The notes beneath the pieces were generated by a model. The model was not told the DNA's origin, did no database searches, and saw only the letters and a program-made list of their open reading frames with translations. This document shows, one piece after another, positions 44,216 to 52,394 of a stretch of 60,065 nt of DNA; position 1 is the first letter of the stretch; every line of letters begins with the position of its first letter. Made by a program: the position numbers and the translations under genes. The stretch is from Boseongicola sp. (GTDB lineage: Bacteria > Pseudomonadota > Alphaproteobacteria > Rhodobacterales > Rhodobacteraceae). The DNA lies in contig JAPPCV010000011.1 in the NCBI GenBank assembly GCA_028824715.1, positions 1-60,065 of the forward strand. Direction: 5' to 3'.

Positions 44216-45523
44216 ATGAACGTACACAACACTGCGCTGACCCCCAATGTCCTGTCTCCGCAGGATCTTCAGCCAAACTGGAACTGGGAGGGCCGCCTGC
44301 CGGCCTGGGGGCACACATCGGTCGACTTCGAGCGCCGCGTCGACCACGACCGCCTGCGCCGCTACCGGCTCAGCAGAACACGCGAGGCGCTGAAGGCATC
44401 CGACTGCGGGACGCTCCTGCTCTTCGACGTCAACAACATCCGCTACGTCTCGGGCACCAAGATTGGCGAATGGGAGCGGGACAAGATGTGCCGCTTCGCG
44501 CTCCTGACCGGCGACGACTCGCCCTACGTCTGGGATTTCGGGTCCGCCGCGGTGCACCACCGGAAGTACTCCGACTGGCTCGAGCCGGATCACTGCCGCG
44601 CCGGTGTCGTCGGCATGCGCGGGACGATCCCGCCGTCCTTCGGGTTGATGAAGCACTATGCCGAGGAGATCGCAGGCCTCATTCGCGATGCCGGCATGGC
44701 CGACATGCCCGTCGGCGTCGACTATGCCGAAACGGCGATGTTCCACGCGCTGCAGGAAGCCGGGCTCAGGATTGTCGATGGACAGCAAGTCATGCTGGGC
44801 GCTCGCGAGATCAAGAACTGGGACGAGATCCAGCTCCTGACGCAGGCCGCAAGCATGGTCGATGGCGTCTACCACATGATCTATGAGGAACTGAAGCCGG
44901 GCGTTCGCGAGAACGACATCGTGGCACTGTCCAACAAGATGCTCTACGAGATGGGCTCGGACGACGTCGAGGCGATCAACGCGATCAGCGGCGAACGCTG
45001 CAATCCGCACCCGCACAATTTCACCGACCGGTATTTCCGCCCTGGCGACCAGGCGTTCTTTGACATCCTGCAATCCTACCAGGGGTACCGGACCTGCTAC
45101 TACAGGACGTTCAACATCGGCAGGGCGACGCCGGTGCAGCATGACGCCTACACGAAGGCCCGCGAATGGCTGGATCTCGCGATCGACGCGATCAAGCCGG
45201 GCGTGACCACTGACAAGGTGGCGAAGCTCTGGCCGGCGGCGCAGGACTACGGATTCCCTGACGAGCTTTCGGCGTTCGGCCTGCAGTTCGGGCATGGGCT
45301 GGGCCTTGCGCTGCACGAGCGCCCGATCATCTCCCGTGCTGTCAGCCTGGACAATCCCATGGAAATCCGGACCGGCATGGTGTTCGCGCTGGAGACCTAC
45401 TGCCCGGCGGCGGACGGCTTCTCTGCAGCCCGGATCGAGGAGGAGGTCGTTGTCACTGACACCGGCTGCGAGGTGATCTCGCTCTTCCCGGCTGAAGAGC
45501 TGCCCATCTCCAATCGCTACTGA
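44216..45523 (+). CDS. M24 (Xaa-Pro peptidase / creatinase fold) family protein with altered metal ligand
   Basis: A 435-residue pita-bread-fold protein of the M24 type, which includes aminopeptidase P, creatinase and DMSP lyase DddP. The N-terminal domain runs to about residue 190; the C-terminal domain shows FFDIL (Asp283), FGHGLGLALHERP (His360), LETY (Glu393) and ARIEEE (Glu408). The second metal Asp is replaced by Cys294 in GYRTCYYRTF, so a normal dinuclear site is unlikely. It may be a mononuclear or metal-independent enzyme, as creatinase is. A good ribosome site (GAGAGG) precedes the ATG after a 130-bp gap. Confidence 0.8.
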   Translation: MNVHNTALTPNVLSPQDLQPNWNWEGRLPAWGHTSVDFERRVDHDRLRRYRLSRTREALKASDCGTLLLFDVNNIRYVSGTKIGEWERDKMCRFALLTGDDSPYVWDFGSAAVHHRKYSDWLEPDHCRAGVVGMRGTIPPSFGLMKHYAEEIAGLIRDAGMADMPVGVDYAETAMFHALQEAGLRIVDGQQVMLGAREIKNWDEIQLLTQAASMVDGVYHMIYEELKPGVRENDIVALSNKMLYEMGSDDVEAINAISGERCNPHPHNFTDRYFRPGDQAFFDILQSYQGYRTCYYRTFNIGRATPVQHDAYTKAREWLDLAIDAIKPGVTTDKVAKLWPAAQDYGFPDELSAFGLQFGHGLGLALHERPIISRAVSLDNPMEIRTGMVFALETYCPAADGFSAARIEEEVVVTDTGCEVISLFPAEELPISNRY

Positions 45524-45536
45524 TCGTCCTCGACCC

Positions 45537-46583
45537 ATGGCCCGGAAGACGCAGGATCCGACAATGCCGCGCGATGGAAAGGCAAATGCCGAAGCCTACC
45601 TCAGGATGTACCGCCAAATGGCGCGAATCCGGGCGTTCGAGGACAAGGCCAACCAGCTATACCTCAACGCGCAGATGCCCGGATTGACGCACATGTATTC
45701 CGGCCAGGAGGCGGTGGCAGTGGGAATCTGCGAAGCGCTGACGGACGAAGACCGCATCACCTCGACCCATCGCGGCCACGGACATTGCCTGGCCAAGGGG
45801 GCCGAACTCAAGCTGATGTTCTGCGAACTTCTGGGCAAGGAAGAGGGCTACTGTCGAGGCAAGGGCGGCTCCATGCATATCGCCGACCAGGCCCATGGCA
45901 ATCTGGGCGCCAACGCCATCGTTGGCGGGTCGGCCGGCATTGCTACCGGGGCGGCTCTTTCGGCCAAGCGGTTGGGCAGGAATTACGTGACCGTCTGCTT
46001 CTTCGGCGACGGCGCAACGGCACAGGGCCTGTGGTACGAGGTCATGAACATGGCGGCACTCTGGAAGCTGCCCGTCATCTATGCCTGCGAGAACAACGGG
46101 TATTCCGAGTACACCGCCACGGAAGAGGTCGTGGCCGGCTCGTTGACCGCGCGGGCGGAGGCCTTCGGGATCGAGGCGCACCAGGTCGACGGCCAGGACG
46201 TGCTGGCGGTCAGCAAGCTTGCCACGGAACTGGTTGAACGATGTCGCAGGGGAGAGGGCCCGTTCTTCATTGAACTCGAAACCTATCGTTATCACGGGCA
46301 CCATGTGGGCGACATCAATCGCGAATACTATCGTACGAAAGAGGAAGAGGCCCGCTGGAAGGCCGATCGCGACCCGATCGCCAACTTCGGCAAGTGGCTT
46401 CGTTCCGAGGGCGTGGCTACAGAAGATGAACTGGCCGTGATCGACAGCGAGATCCGTGACGAGGCGGCGGCGGCGGTCGAATATGCGCTGGCTGCACCCT
46501 ATCCGGATGCGGTCGAGGTCGACATGCACGTCTTCAAGGGCGTCGATCATGCCTTGCCCTACATGTCCGGCGAGCGTGCATGA
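45537..46583 (+). CDS. Thiamine-diphosphate 2-oxoacid dehydrogenase E1 alpha
   Basis: A 348-residue E1alpha of the pyruvate/acetoin/branched-chain dehydrogenase type: THRGHGHCLAKGAE, GGSMHIADQAHGNLGANAIVGG, and the thiamine-diphosphate motif GDGATAQG with the matching ENNGYSEYTATEE. With the beta subunit it decarboxylates a 2-oxoacid or acetoin and acylates the lipoyl domain of E2. The ATG at 45537 has no clear ribosome site; ATG 45564 is an alternative. Overlaps E1 beta by 4 bp. Confidence 0.92.
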   Translation: MARKTQDPTMPRDGKANAEAYLRMYRQMARIRAFEDKANQLYLNAQMPGLTHMYSGQEAVAVGICEALTDEDRITSTHRGHGHCLAKGAELKLMFCELLGKEEGYCRGKGGSMHIADQAHGNLGANAIVGGSAGIATGAALSAKRLGRNYVTVCFFGDGATAQGLWYEVMNMAALWKLPVIYACENNGYSEYTATEEVVAGSLTARAEAFGIEAHQVDGQDVLAVSKLATELVERCRRGEGPFFIELETYRYHGHHVGDINREYYRTKEEEARWKADRDPIANFGKWLRSEGVATEDELAVIDSEIRDEAAAAVEYALAAPYPDAVEVDMHVFKGVDHALPYMSGERA

Positions 46584-47578
46584 CACGCGAGATCACCCTT
46601 TCGCAGGCCGTGAACGAGGCCATCGCCGAGGAGATGCGGCGCGACGAGACCGTGCTCCTGATCGGCGAGGACGTCGCCGAGGCGGGCACACCCTTCAAGG
46701 TGCTGTCCGGTCTCGTGGAGGAATTCGGCACCGAACGCGTCATCGACACGCCCATCGCCGAGCCCGGCTTCATGGGCATTGCCGTCGGTGCGGCGATGAC
46801 GGGGTCTCGCCCGATCGTCGACCTGATGTTCGGGGACTTTCTCTATCTGGTCATGGACCAGCTATGCAACCAGGCCGCGAAGACCCACTACATGTCAGGA
46901 GGCAAGTTGAACGTGCCTCTGGTATTGCGCACCAACCTTGGGGCCACCCGGCGCTCTGCCGCACAGCATTCGCAGTCGCTCCACGCACTGGTGGCGCACA
47001 TCCCGGGCCTCAAGCTCGCCATGCCGTCTTCGGCCTACGAGGCGAAGGGGCTGCTGAAAGCCGCGGTCCGCGACGACAATCCGGTCGTGATCTTCGAGGA
47101 CAAGCTGATGTACCAGGACAAGGCGCCGGTGCCGGAAGAGGAATACGTGCTTGCCCTTGGCGAGGCGGCGATCCTGCGCGAAGGGTCCGAAGTCACCCTG
47201 ATCGGCACTTCGTCCATGAGGCAGGTCTGCGAACGGGCTGCCGAGATCCTCGAGGGTGACGGCATTGGCGCGGAAGTGGTCGATCCGAGGACTCTCGTGC
47301 CATTGGACGAAAGGACGATCCTGGGATCGGTTCGCAAGACCTCTCGCGCCATCGTGGTCGACGAGGGGCACCAGAACTTTGGGGTCACGGCTGAAATCGC
47401 CGCGCGCATCTCCGAGAAGGCGTTCTATCATCTTGATGCGCCGGTGATCCGGATGGGAGCGATGGACGTGCCGGTTCCGTTCAGTCCGGCGCTCGAGGAC
47501 CTGACCGTGCCGACGGCCGAGGGCGTCGCTGCCAATGCCCGTGCCATCGTCAGGGGAGTCCCGGTGCATGCCCCATGA
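46580..47578 (+). CDS. 2-oxoacid dehydrogenase E1 beta
   Basis: A 332-residue E1beta: ITLSQAVNEAIAEEM, LIGEDVAEAGTPFKV, DTPIAEPGFMGIAVGAAMTG and the C-terminal transketolase domain (VVDEGHQNFGVTAEIAARI). It forms the alpha2-beta2 decarboxylase with the preceding gene. ATG start overlaps E1 alpha by 4 bp, and the E2-like gene starts 11 bp before its stop. Confidence 0.93.
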   Translation: MTREITLSQAVNEAIAEEMRRDETVLLIGEDVAEAGTPFKVLSGLVEEFGTERVIDTPIAEPGFMGIAVGAAMTGSRPIVDLMFGDFLYLVMDQLCNQAAKTHYMSGGKLNVPLVLRTNLGATRRSAAQHSQSLHALVAHIPGLKLAMPSSAYEAKGLLKAAVRDDNPVVIFEDKLMYQDKAPVPEEEYVLALGEAAILREGSEVTLIGTSSMRQVCERAAEILEGDGIGAEVVDPRTLVPLDERTILGSVRKTSRAIVVDEGHQNFGVTAEIAARISEKAFYHLDAPVIRMGAMDVPVPFSPALEDLTVPTAEGVAANARAIVRGVPVHAP

Positions 47579-48521
47579 AGTGAGGATGCCGCAGCTTGGC
47601 ATGGTCCAGGATTCGGGCGTCATCGTGGCCTGGCTCAAGCGCAACGGCGATCCGGTCAGGGCGGGGGATCCGGTTTTCGAGGTTGAGACCGACAAGGCCA
47701 CCATGGAGGTCGAGGCGGCGGCGGACGGGTACCTGAGCGGCGTGACGGCGGCCGAAGGCGACGACGTTCCCGTTGGCGGTCTCATCGCGATGATCGTCGA
47801 AGACGAGGGCGATGTCGAAGCGGCTGGCACTGGTGCGTCCGTTGCGGAGCCGGTGCCGGCGCCCGGTGCGCATGCCGCGTCGCGGCCTGATCCCGGGCCT
47901 GAGAGGCAGGAGACACCCGCCCTTGCGGAACGGGCAATGCCTGAACCGGTCGCCGCCGGCCGGGTCCTTGCCTCGCCCAAGGCACGCAGGCTGGCGACCG
48001 AGCGGGGAATCGACCTGCACCTGCTCCGCGCGCAGGGGATTGCCGAACCCATCCACGTGGCGGATCTGGACGCGGCCATTGCGGTTGGCGGCAATTCTGC
48101 ACTGTCGGCGGTCGTCGACCCTACGGATTTCGACGAGCTTCTGGACCGTTCAAGGACAGCCGACAGGACACGGCTTCTCGCCTCGTTCGCGGCAGGCGCA
48201 TGGCGCGCCACGTTTGATGCCTCTTCGGTGTCGGTGGCGATAAGAGGTCTCGACGGAAGCCTCGAGATCGTCGCCAACCCGGACAGGGGCGGCGTCGGTG
48301 ATCCGGAAAGTCCCGTCCTGACACTTGTCGACCTCTGCGGCACTCGAATCCACCGCTACGCGTCGGCGCGCGACGGCTTGACTCTTTGCGTCGCACGGAG
48401 CGCGGCGGGATACGACCTCTTGCTCGCCTTCGCGGAAGCTCGGCTTCCACTCTCCAATGCCGTGGCGCTTGTCGAGAACATTGCCGCGCGCATAGAGAAT
48501 CCGCTCCTTCAGCTCTTGTAG
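47568..48521 (+). CDS. E2-like lipoyl protein with degenerate acyltransferase domain
   Basis: A 317-residue protein, about 100 shorter than normal E2. Residues 1-80 are an intact lipoyl domain (VETDKATMEVEA, lipoyl Lys43); residues about 133-168 are an intact E1/E3-binding domain (ASPKARRLATERGIDLHLL). The rest is a shrunken catalytic domain: the DHRxxDG active site is absent, its place near the end reading EARLPLSNAVALVENIAARI, yet the family-like ending ENPLLQLL remains. It should carry acyl groups but not transfer them to CoA. AGGGGAG lies 7 bp before ATG 47568. Last gene of the 13-kb run. Confidence 0.85.
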   Translation: MPHEVRMPQLGMVQDSGVIVAWLKRNGDPVRAGDPVFEVETDKATMEVEAAADGYLSGVTAAEGDDVPVGGLIAMIVEDEGDVEAAGTGASVAEPVPAPGAHAASRPDPGPERQETPALAERAMPEPVAAGRVLASPKARRLATERGIDLHLLRAQGIAEPIHVADLDAAIAVGGNSALSAVVDPTDFDELLDRSRTADRTRLLASFAAGAWRATFDASSVSVAIRGLDGSLEIVANPDRGGVGDPESPVLTLVDLCGTRIHRYASARDGLTLCVARSAAGYDLLLAFAEARLPLSNAVALVENIAARIENPLLQLL

Positions 48522-48691
48522 CAAGGGATGCCTTTGGCCGCGATCCTTGGGGAAGGGCGGCATGCGCATGCCGACCGTGTTCGCAAGGCGTGTTCCGTGC
48601 CAGCAACGGTCATGACCAGGGTCGGGCGAAGGCCCTTGCACGCAGCAGCTGCCAACGTCGCCAATTCCGGCAAGGGACAAGGCGGCGACGC
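48522..48691. other. Intergenic segment after the E2-like gene
   Basis: No supportable gene or T-run terminator. Together with the transposase remnant and the following AT-rich stretch, this makes a 740-bp region without an intact gene (48522-49263). Confidence 0.4.
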
Positions 48692-49083
48692 GCGCCTTCC
48701 ATTGTCCACGGGCTGCTCGAAGTCGACATCAAGCTGCGCGCCGGTCTCGGCCTGAACAAGGGTGAGGCGCACCATGCGCTGAAGAACCCGCCGCGGATCG
48801 GATGCCTGGGAATGATCCGGGACCGGACGCCCGGAGCCCGGCACTTCCGGATCGCGGGGATCAACCTGCGCGCGGTGATCATCATCTGCTGGAACACCGA
48901 GGAGCTCGGACACGCAGTCCGGGAACGCGAATTCGCGGGCCTCGACACACCTCCGGACCTGCCTGTGCATGATCGCCGTTCGGCTGAACCCACATCCTGT
49001 TCGCGGGCGAATGCCGGCGGCGCAGAACTGCACCCCGAAACGCATGGAGCGCATTCTCGCACCGAGCCGGGATCGACCCGTGA
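48692..49083 (+). pseudogene. Tn3-family transposase remnant (C-terminal end)
   Basis: One frame reads VHGLLEVDIKLRAGLGLNK, GEAHHALKN, GMIRDRTPG, HFRIAGINLRAVIIICWNTEELG, the conserved last part of Tn3 transposases (NKGEAxxALxR ... RxxGLNLxxAAIxxWNT). After about 48965 the match continues in a different frame as SPFG, a stop where Trp is expected, then THILFAGE (normally SPLGWxHILLTGEY). So the gene is truncated at its 5' end, frameshifted and interrupted by a stop. It marks a past transposon insertion at the boundary between two catabolic operons. No terminal inverted repeats identified. Confidence 0.8.
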
Positions 49084-49263
49084 TTGGCCGCAGGAAAGCC
49101 GAACCGGCGCGGAAAGTCCAGGAAAGAAAACTCGCGACCGTTCCGCAAGAACTTGATAATGAATGAAGAACAATCTCTCCTTGGAATTGTGGATGGCTGT
49201 TGAATACGAATTCACGATGCGGTATACGCAATTGGATTGATCATCGCAATGGGAGGAACACAC
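49084..49263 (+). promoter_or_regulatory. Promoter/leader region of the sugar-type importer operon
   Basis: AT-rich for this window, especially 49145-49245 (TTGATAATGAATGAAG, GAATACGAATTC, GGTATACGC), as expected for a regulated promoter. I cannot fix -35/-10 boxes or a LacI-type operator with confidence. GGGAGG at 49251-49256 is the ribosome site for the next gene. Confidence 0.45.
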
Positions 49264-50589
49264 ATGCGCAAAAGATCATTTCTGGCCTCGGTCGCCGTGG
49301 GTGCGGCGATCGCGTTGTCGCCGGTCGCGGCCTCGGCGGACGGACATCTGGAAAAGCACAACCTGCTGCCCGGCAAGCCCTTCGAGGGCACGAAGCTGAA
49401 CATCCTGAGCGTGGTCACGCCTCAGTTCGACGGCTTGATGCTGCGCGACGAGGAGTTCACTGAACTGACCGGAATCGAGCTAGAATGGACATTCATTCCC
49501 TTCGGTTCGCTTCAGGAAAAGATCAACGCAGAGGGTGTGGCCGCGAGCGGCACCTTCGACGTGGTGAACTACCTGGATAGCTGGGGTCCGCCGAACGCGC
49601 ATTGGCTGAAGCGCATCGACGACCTGATGGCACGTGACGGCATCAGCATGGATCGCTACCCTGCTGCCTTTGCCCGTTCGGCACAATTCGAAGGCGAAAC
49701 CCTTGGCTTCCCGCTGCGGGCACATCCACAGCTGATGTTCTATCGCAAGGACCTTATCCCCGAGCCGCCCAAGACCTGGGACGATGTAATCCGCGTCGGC
49801 AAGGAGCTGAACGAGGGCAATCCAGACATCGCTCCGCTTGCGCTCTACTATAACAACGACGGCAACCGTCAGAACCTGTTCATTTGGATCAACTTCCTGT
49901 GGGCCGCAGGTGCCGACATCTTCAACGAAGACGGCACCGCTGCCTGGGCGTCACCCGAAGGCATCCAGGCGACCAAGGACTACATCGCGCTGCATACCGT
50001 GCACAAAGTCACGAATCCGAACAGCCTTGCCTTTGTCGAACAGGATGCGCGTCAGTCCTTCATGCAGGGCAAGTCCGCGATGATTCCCGTCTGGTGGTGG
50101 GCCTATTCGGGCTTCTACAACCCCGAGAGCTCGACACTGACCAAGGATCAGGTCGGATTCGCTGGCATGCCGTCCTATCAAGGCACGACCAAGACCTACG
50201 CGATCTCCATGCCGTTCTCAATCTCGGAGTATTCCAAGAACCAGGACGCGGCCTGGGAATTCCTGAAGTGGCTGTCGAACCCCGAGATGGACAAGGCCAA
50301 CGCGATCGAGCGTGAGGTTGGCGGCAAGAGCATCGTCAACAACGTGGTGACGCATATCTCGTCCTTGCAGGATCCGGATGTCAATTCAGCCAACGACGGC
50401 ATTCAGGCGGCTGCTTGGGACAGCCTCAAGGAATCCGACATCATGCCGCAAATCGCTGAATGGCCCGAGATCGGCGACATCCTGTCGGCAGCCATTGCCG
50501 AAGCCGCTGCGGGCGGTGATGTCGAGACGCTGATGAAAGACGCAGCCGAGCGTACGGACAAGGTGCTGCGCCGCGCGGGTCGTCTCTGA
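49264..50589 (+). CDS. Carbohydrate-type ABC solute-binding protein (SBP_bac_1)
   Basis: A 441-residue receptor of the maltose/UgpB class. Signal peptide MRKRSFLASVAVGAAIALSP ending in VAASADG; mature part with KLNILSVVTPQFDGLMLRDEEF, FDVVNYLDSWGPPNAHWL and ARQSFMQGKSAMIPVWWW (the ligand-pocket tryptophan cluster). Start ATG 49264 is 8 bp after GGGAGG. Ligand probably a sugar, polyol or glycoside. First gene of an importer-regulator operon; a strong hairpin follows. Confidence 0.9.
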   Translation: MRKRSFLASVAVGAAIALSPVAASADGHLEKHNLLPGKPFEGTKLNILSVVTPQFDGLMLRDEEFTELTGIELEWTFIPFGSLQEKINAEGVAASGTFDVVNYLDSWGPPNAHWLKRIDDLMARDGISMDRYPAAFARSAQFEGETLGFPLRAHPQLMFYRKDLIPEPPKTWDDVIRVGKELNEGNPDIAPLALYYNNDGNRQNLFIWINFLWAAGADIFNEDGTAAWASPEGIQATKDYIALHTVHKVTNPNSLAFVEQDARQSFMQGKSAMIPVWWWAYSGFYNPESSTLTKDQVGFAGMPSYQGTTKTYAISMPFSISEYSKNQDAAWEFLKWLSNPEMDKANAIEREVGGKSIVNNVVTHISSLQDPDVNSANDGIQAAAWDSLKESDIMPQIAEWPEIGDILSAAIAEAAAGGDVETLMKDAAERTDKVLRRAGRL

Positions 50590-50614
50590 TCCTGCCACAG
50601 GCCTCTGAAAATCG

Positions 50615-50640
50615 GTGGAGCGCGAGCACTCGCGCTCCAC
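50615..50640 (+). terminator. Intercistronic hairpin after the sugar-type binding-protein gene
   Basis: GTGGAGCGCGA-GCAC-TCGCGCTCCAC: perfect 11-bp stem and 4-base loop, 25 bp after the receptor stop and 49 bp before the permease start. No T-run; likely an mRNA-stabilising or attenuating element. Confidence 0.65.
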
Positions 50641-50689
50641 GCTGCCAACAACCGTCCCCCCAATGGGACGGGAATGCAGGGTGGTGTTC

Positions 50690-51562
50690 ATGCGTGACAA
50701 CACACTGAAGTACCTTCTTGTCCTGCCTGCGGTCGTTGTGGTGTTCGCAACCGCGATCTGGCCGCTGATCGAAGCTGCGCGCCTGTCGTTCACGGTCGGC
50801 CGATTGAACCGTCCGGGGTCACTGGAGCAATATCTCGGTTGGGAGAACTACACCTGGGCGTTCCTTGAAGAACCCGCCTTTTGGAATTCGGTCTGGGTGA
50901 CTGCCGTCTACACGGTTCTGACGGTTGGACTGACCACCATCCTGGCCTTGGGACTGGCGCTGCTGCTGGCCCCGGGGGGGCGGCTCAGAAGTTCGGCGCA
51001 AACCCTCCTGATCCTGCCCTTCGCAATGTCGCCCGCCCTGATCGGCGTGTCATTCCGTTTCATGTTCAACCCCGAATTCGGCCTTTTCGATGCCTTCTTC
51101 GGCGTGCTGATTCCGCCCTTGGCGGATGTGAGCTGGCTGGCTGATCCGAACCTTGCCTTCGCCGTCGTGGTGATGGCCGATGTCTGGGGCTGGATACCCT
51201 TCCTGACGTTGGTCCTGATCGGGGGCCTCGCGAGCGTTCCGCGCGACACGATCGAGGCCGCCCAGGTCGATGGAGCCTCGGGCTGGCGAGTCTTTCGGGA
51301 CGTGACCCTGCCGCAATTGGGTCCGGTTCTGGCAGTCGTCATCATCCTGAAGTCAATCTTCAGCCTGAAGACCTTCGATCAGGTGTTCATGCTGACGAAC
51401 GGCGGCCCGGGCACCGCCACCCAGACGCTGAGCCACTACATCTATTTCAACGGCATGAAATACGGGCAGATCGGCTATTCGGCTGCCGTTGCCTGGCTGA
51501 TGGTGATCCCGATGATCTTCCTCACCTACGCCTACGCCAAGTTCGTGTTTCGGAAGGACTGA
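50690..51562 (+). CDS. Carbohydrate-type ABC permease (MalF/UgpA-like)
   Basis: A 290-residue permease with six spans, starting MRDNTLKYLLVLPAVVVVFATAI. The EAAxxDGASxxxxFxxVTLP coupling motif is present as EAAQVDGASGWRVFRDVTLP. ATG 50690 is favoured by the family start; ATG 50663 is in frame but would read through the region after the hairpin. It pairs with the next gene. Confidence 0.9.
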   Translation: MRDNTLKYLLVLPAVVVVFATAIWPLIEAARLSFTVGRLNRPGSLEQYLGWENYTWAFLEEPAFWNSVWVTAVYTVLTVGLTTILALGLALLLAPGGRLRSSAQTLLILPFAMSPALIGVSFRFMFNPEFGLFDAFFGVLIPPLADVSWLADPNLAFAVVVMADVWGWIPFLTLVLIGGLASVPRDTIEAAQVDGASGWRVFRDVTLPQLGPVLAVVIILKSIFSLKTFDQVFMLTNGGPGTATQTLSHYIYFNGMKYGQIGYSAAVAWLMVIPMIFLTYAYAKFVFRKD

Positions 51563-51565
51563 ACG

Positions 51566-52393
51566 ATGACCGGAAAGCAAAGAAGGCAATTCTGGAGTGC
51601 CGTGCACGCGGTTCTGATCCTGGTCGCCATTTTCATCATGCTGGTGCCGATTGTCTGGATATTCCTTGCCGCCTTCAAGACGCATGTGGATGTCTATCAG
51701 TTGAAGCTGTTCTTCACGCCGACACTGGAAAATTTCGACATCGTTTTCGATGATCCGTATCGGTTGGGTCAGAAGCTGTTCAATTCCACCTTCGTGGCCT
51801 TGGTGACCGTGATCATCGCAATCCCAATTGCCACGCTCGCGGCCTATTCCTTCAGCCGGTTCAGCATGAGGGGCGAGACGATGATGCTGGTGATCATCCT
51901 GGCCACGCAGTTCGTGCCTGCGGTGGTCATCATCCTGCCGTTCTTCGTGATGTTCCGGGACATCGGGTTGCTGGATACGCGGACCGGGCTGATACTCGTG
52001 AACCTCGCCATCGTCATGCCGTTCGCGATCTGGATGATCAAGGGCTTCATCGATGGCATTCCGATGGACACTGAGGAGGCTGCGATGGTCGATGGGTCAT
52101 CCCGCTTGCAGGTGATCCGCAACATCGTCTTGCCGATGGCGGCCCCGGGATTGCTGACCAGCGCCATTTTCTGCTTCATCATCGCCTGGAACGAGTTCCT
52201 CTTCGCGCTGATCCTGACCAACAAGGAGGCGGTGACGCTGCCTATCGGACTGGCCCTGTTCAAGGGGGAAGAGGGCGACCTTTGGAACCTGCTTTCCGCG
52301 GCGGGCATCATCATCATGGCGCCGATGTTCGTGCTGGCCCTGATGATCCGGAGGTACTTCGTGCAAGGCATGACCATGGGGGCGGTGCGCTAA
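51566..52393 (+). CDS. Carbohydrate-type ABC permease (MalG/UgpE-like)
   Basis: A 275-residue permease, six spans, with MLVPIVWIFLAAFKTHVDVY near the N-terminus and the coupling motif EEAAMVDGSSRLQVIRNIVLP. Starts 3 bp after the MalF-like stop and ends 1 bp before the ATPase gene. Intact. Confidence 0.92.
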   Translation: MTGKQRRQFWSAVHAVLILVAIFIMLVPIVWIFLAAFKTHVDVYQLKLFFTPTLENFDIVFDDPYRLGQKLFNSTFVALVTVIIAIPIATLAAYSFSRFSMRGETMMLVIILATQFVPAVVIILPFFVMFRDIGLLDTRTGLILVNLAIVMPFAIWMIKGFIDGIPMDTEEAAMVDGSSRLQVIRNIVLPMAAPGLLTSAIFCFIIAWNEFLFALILTNKEAVTLPIGLALFKGEEGDLWNLLSAAGIIIMAPMFVLALMIRRYFVQGMTMGAVR

Positions 52394-52394
52394 A

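Noticed and set aside
44216-45523. DMSP lyase DddP
   Set aside because: Same fold and a roseobacter-like context, but the N-terminus and active-site segments differ from what I recall of DddP, and a key metal Asp is Cys. Called only as M24 family.
49218-49230. TGCGGTATACGCA as operator of the second LacI regulator
   Set aside because: Only 4-bp arms and no second copy; too weak to call.
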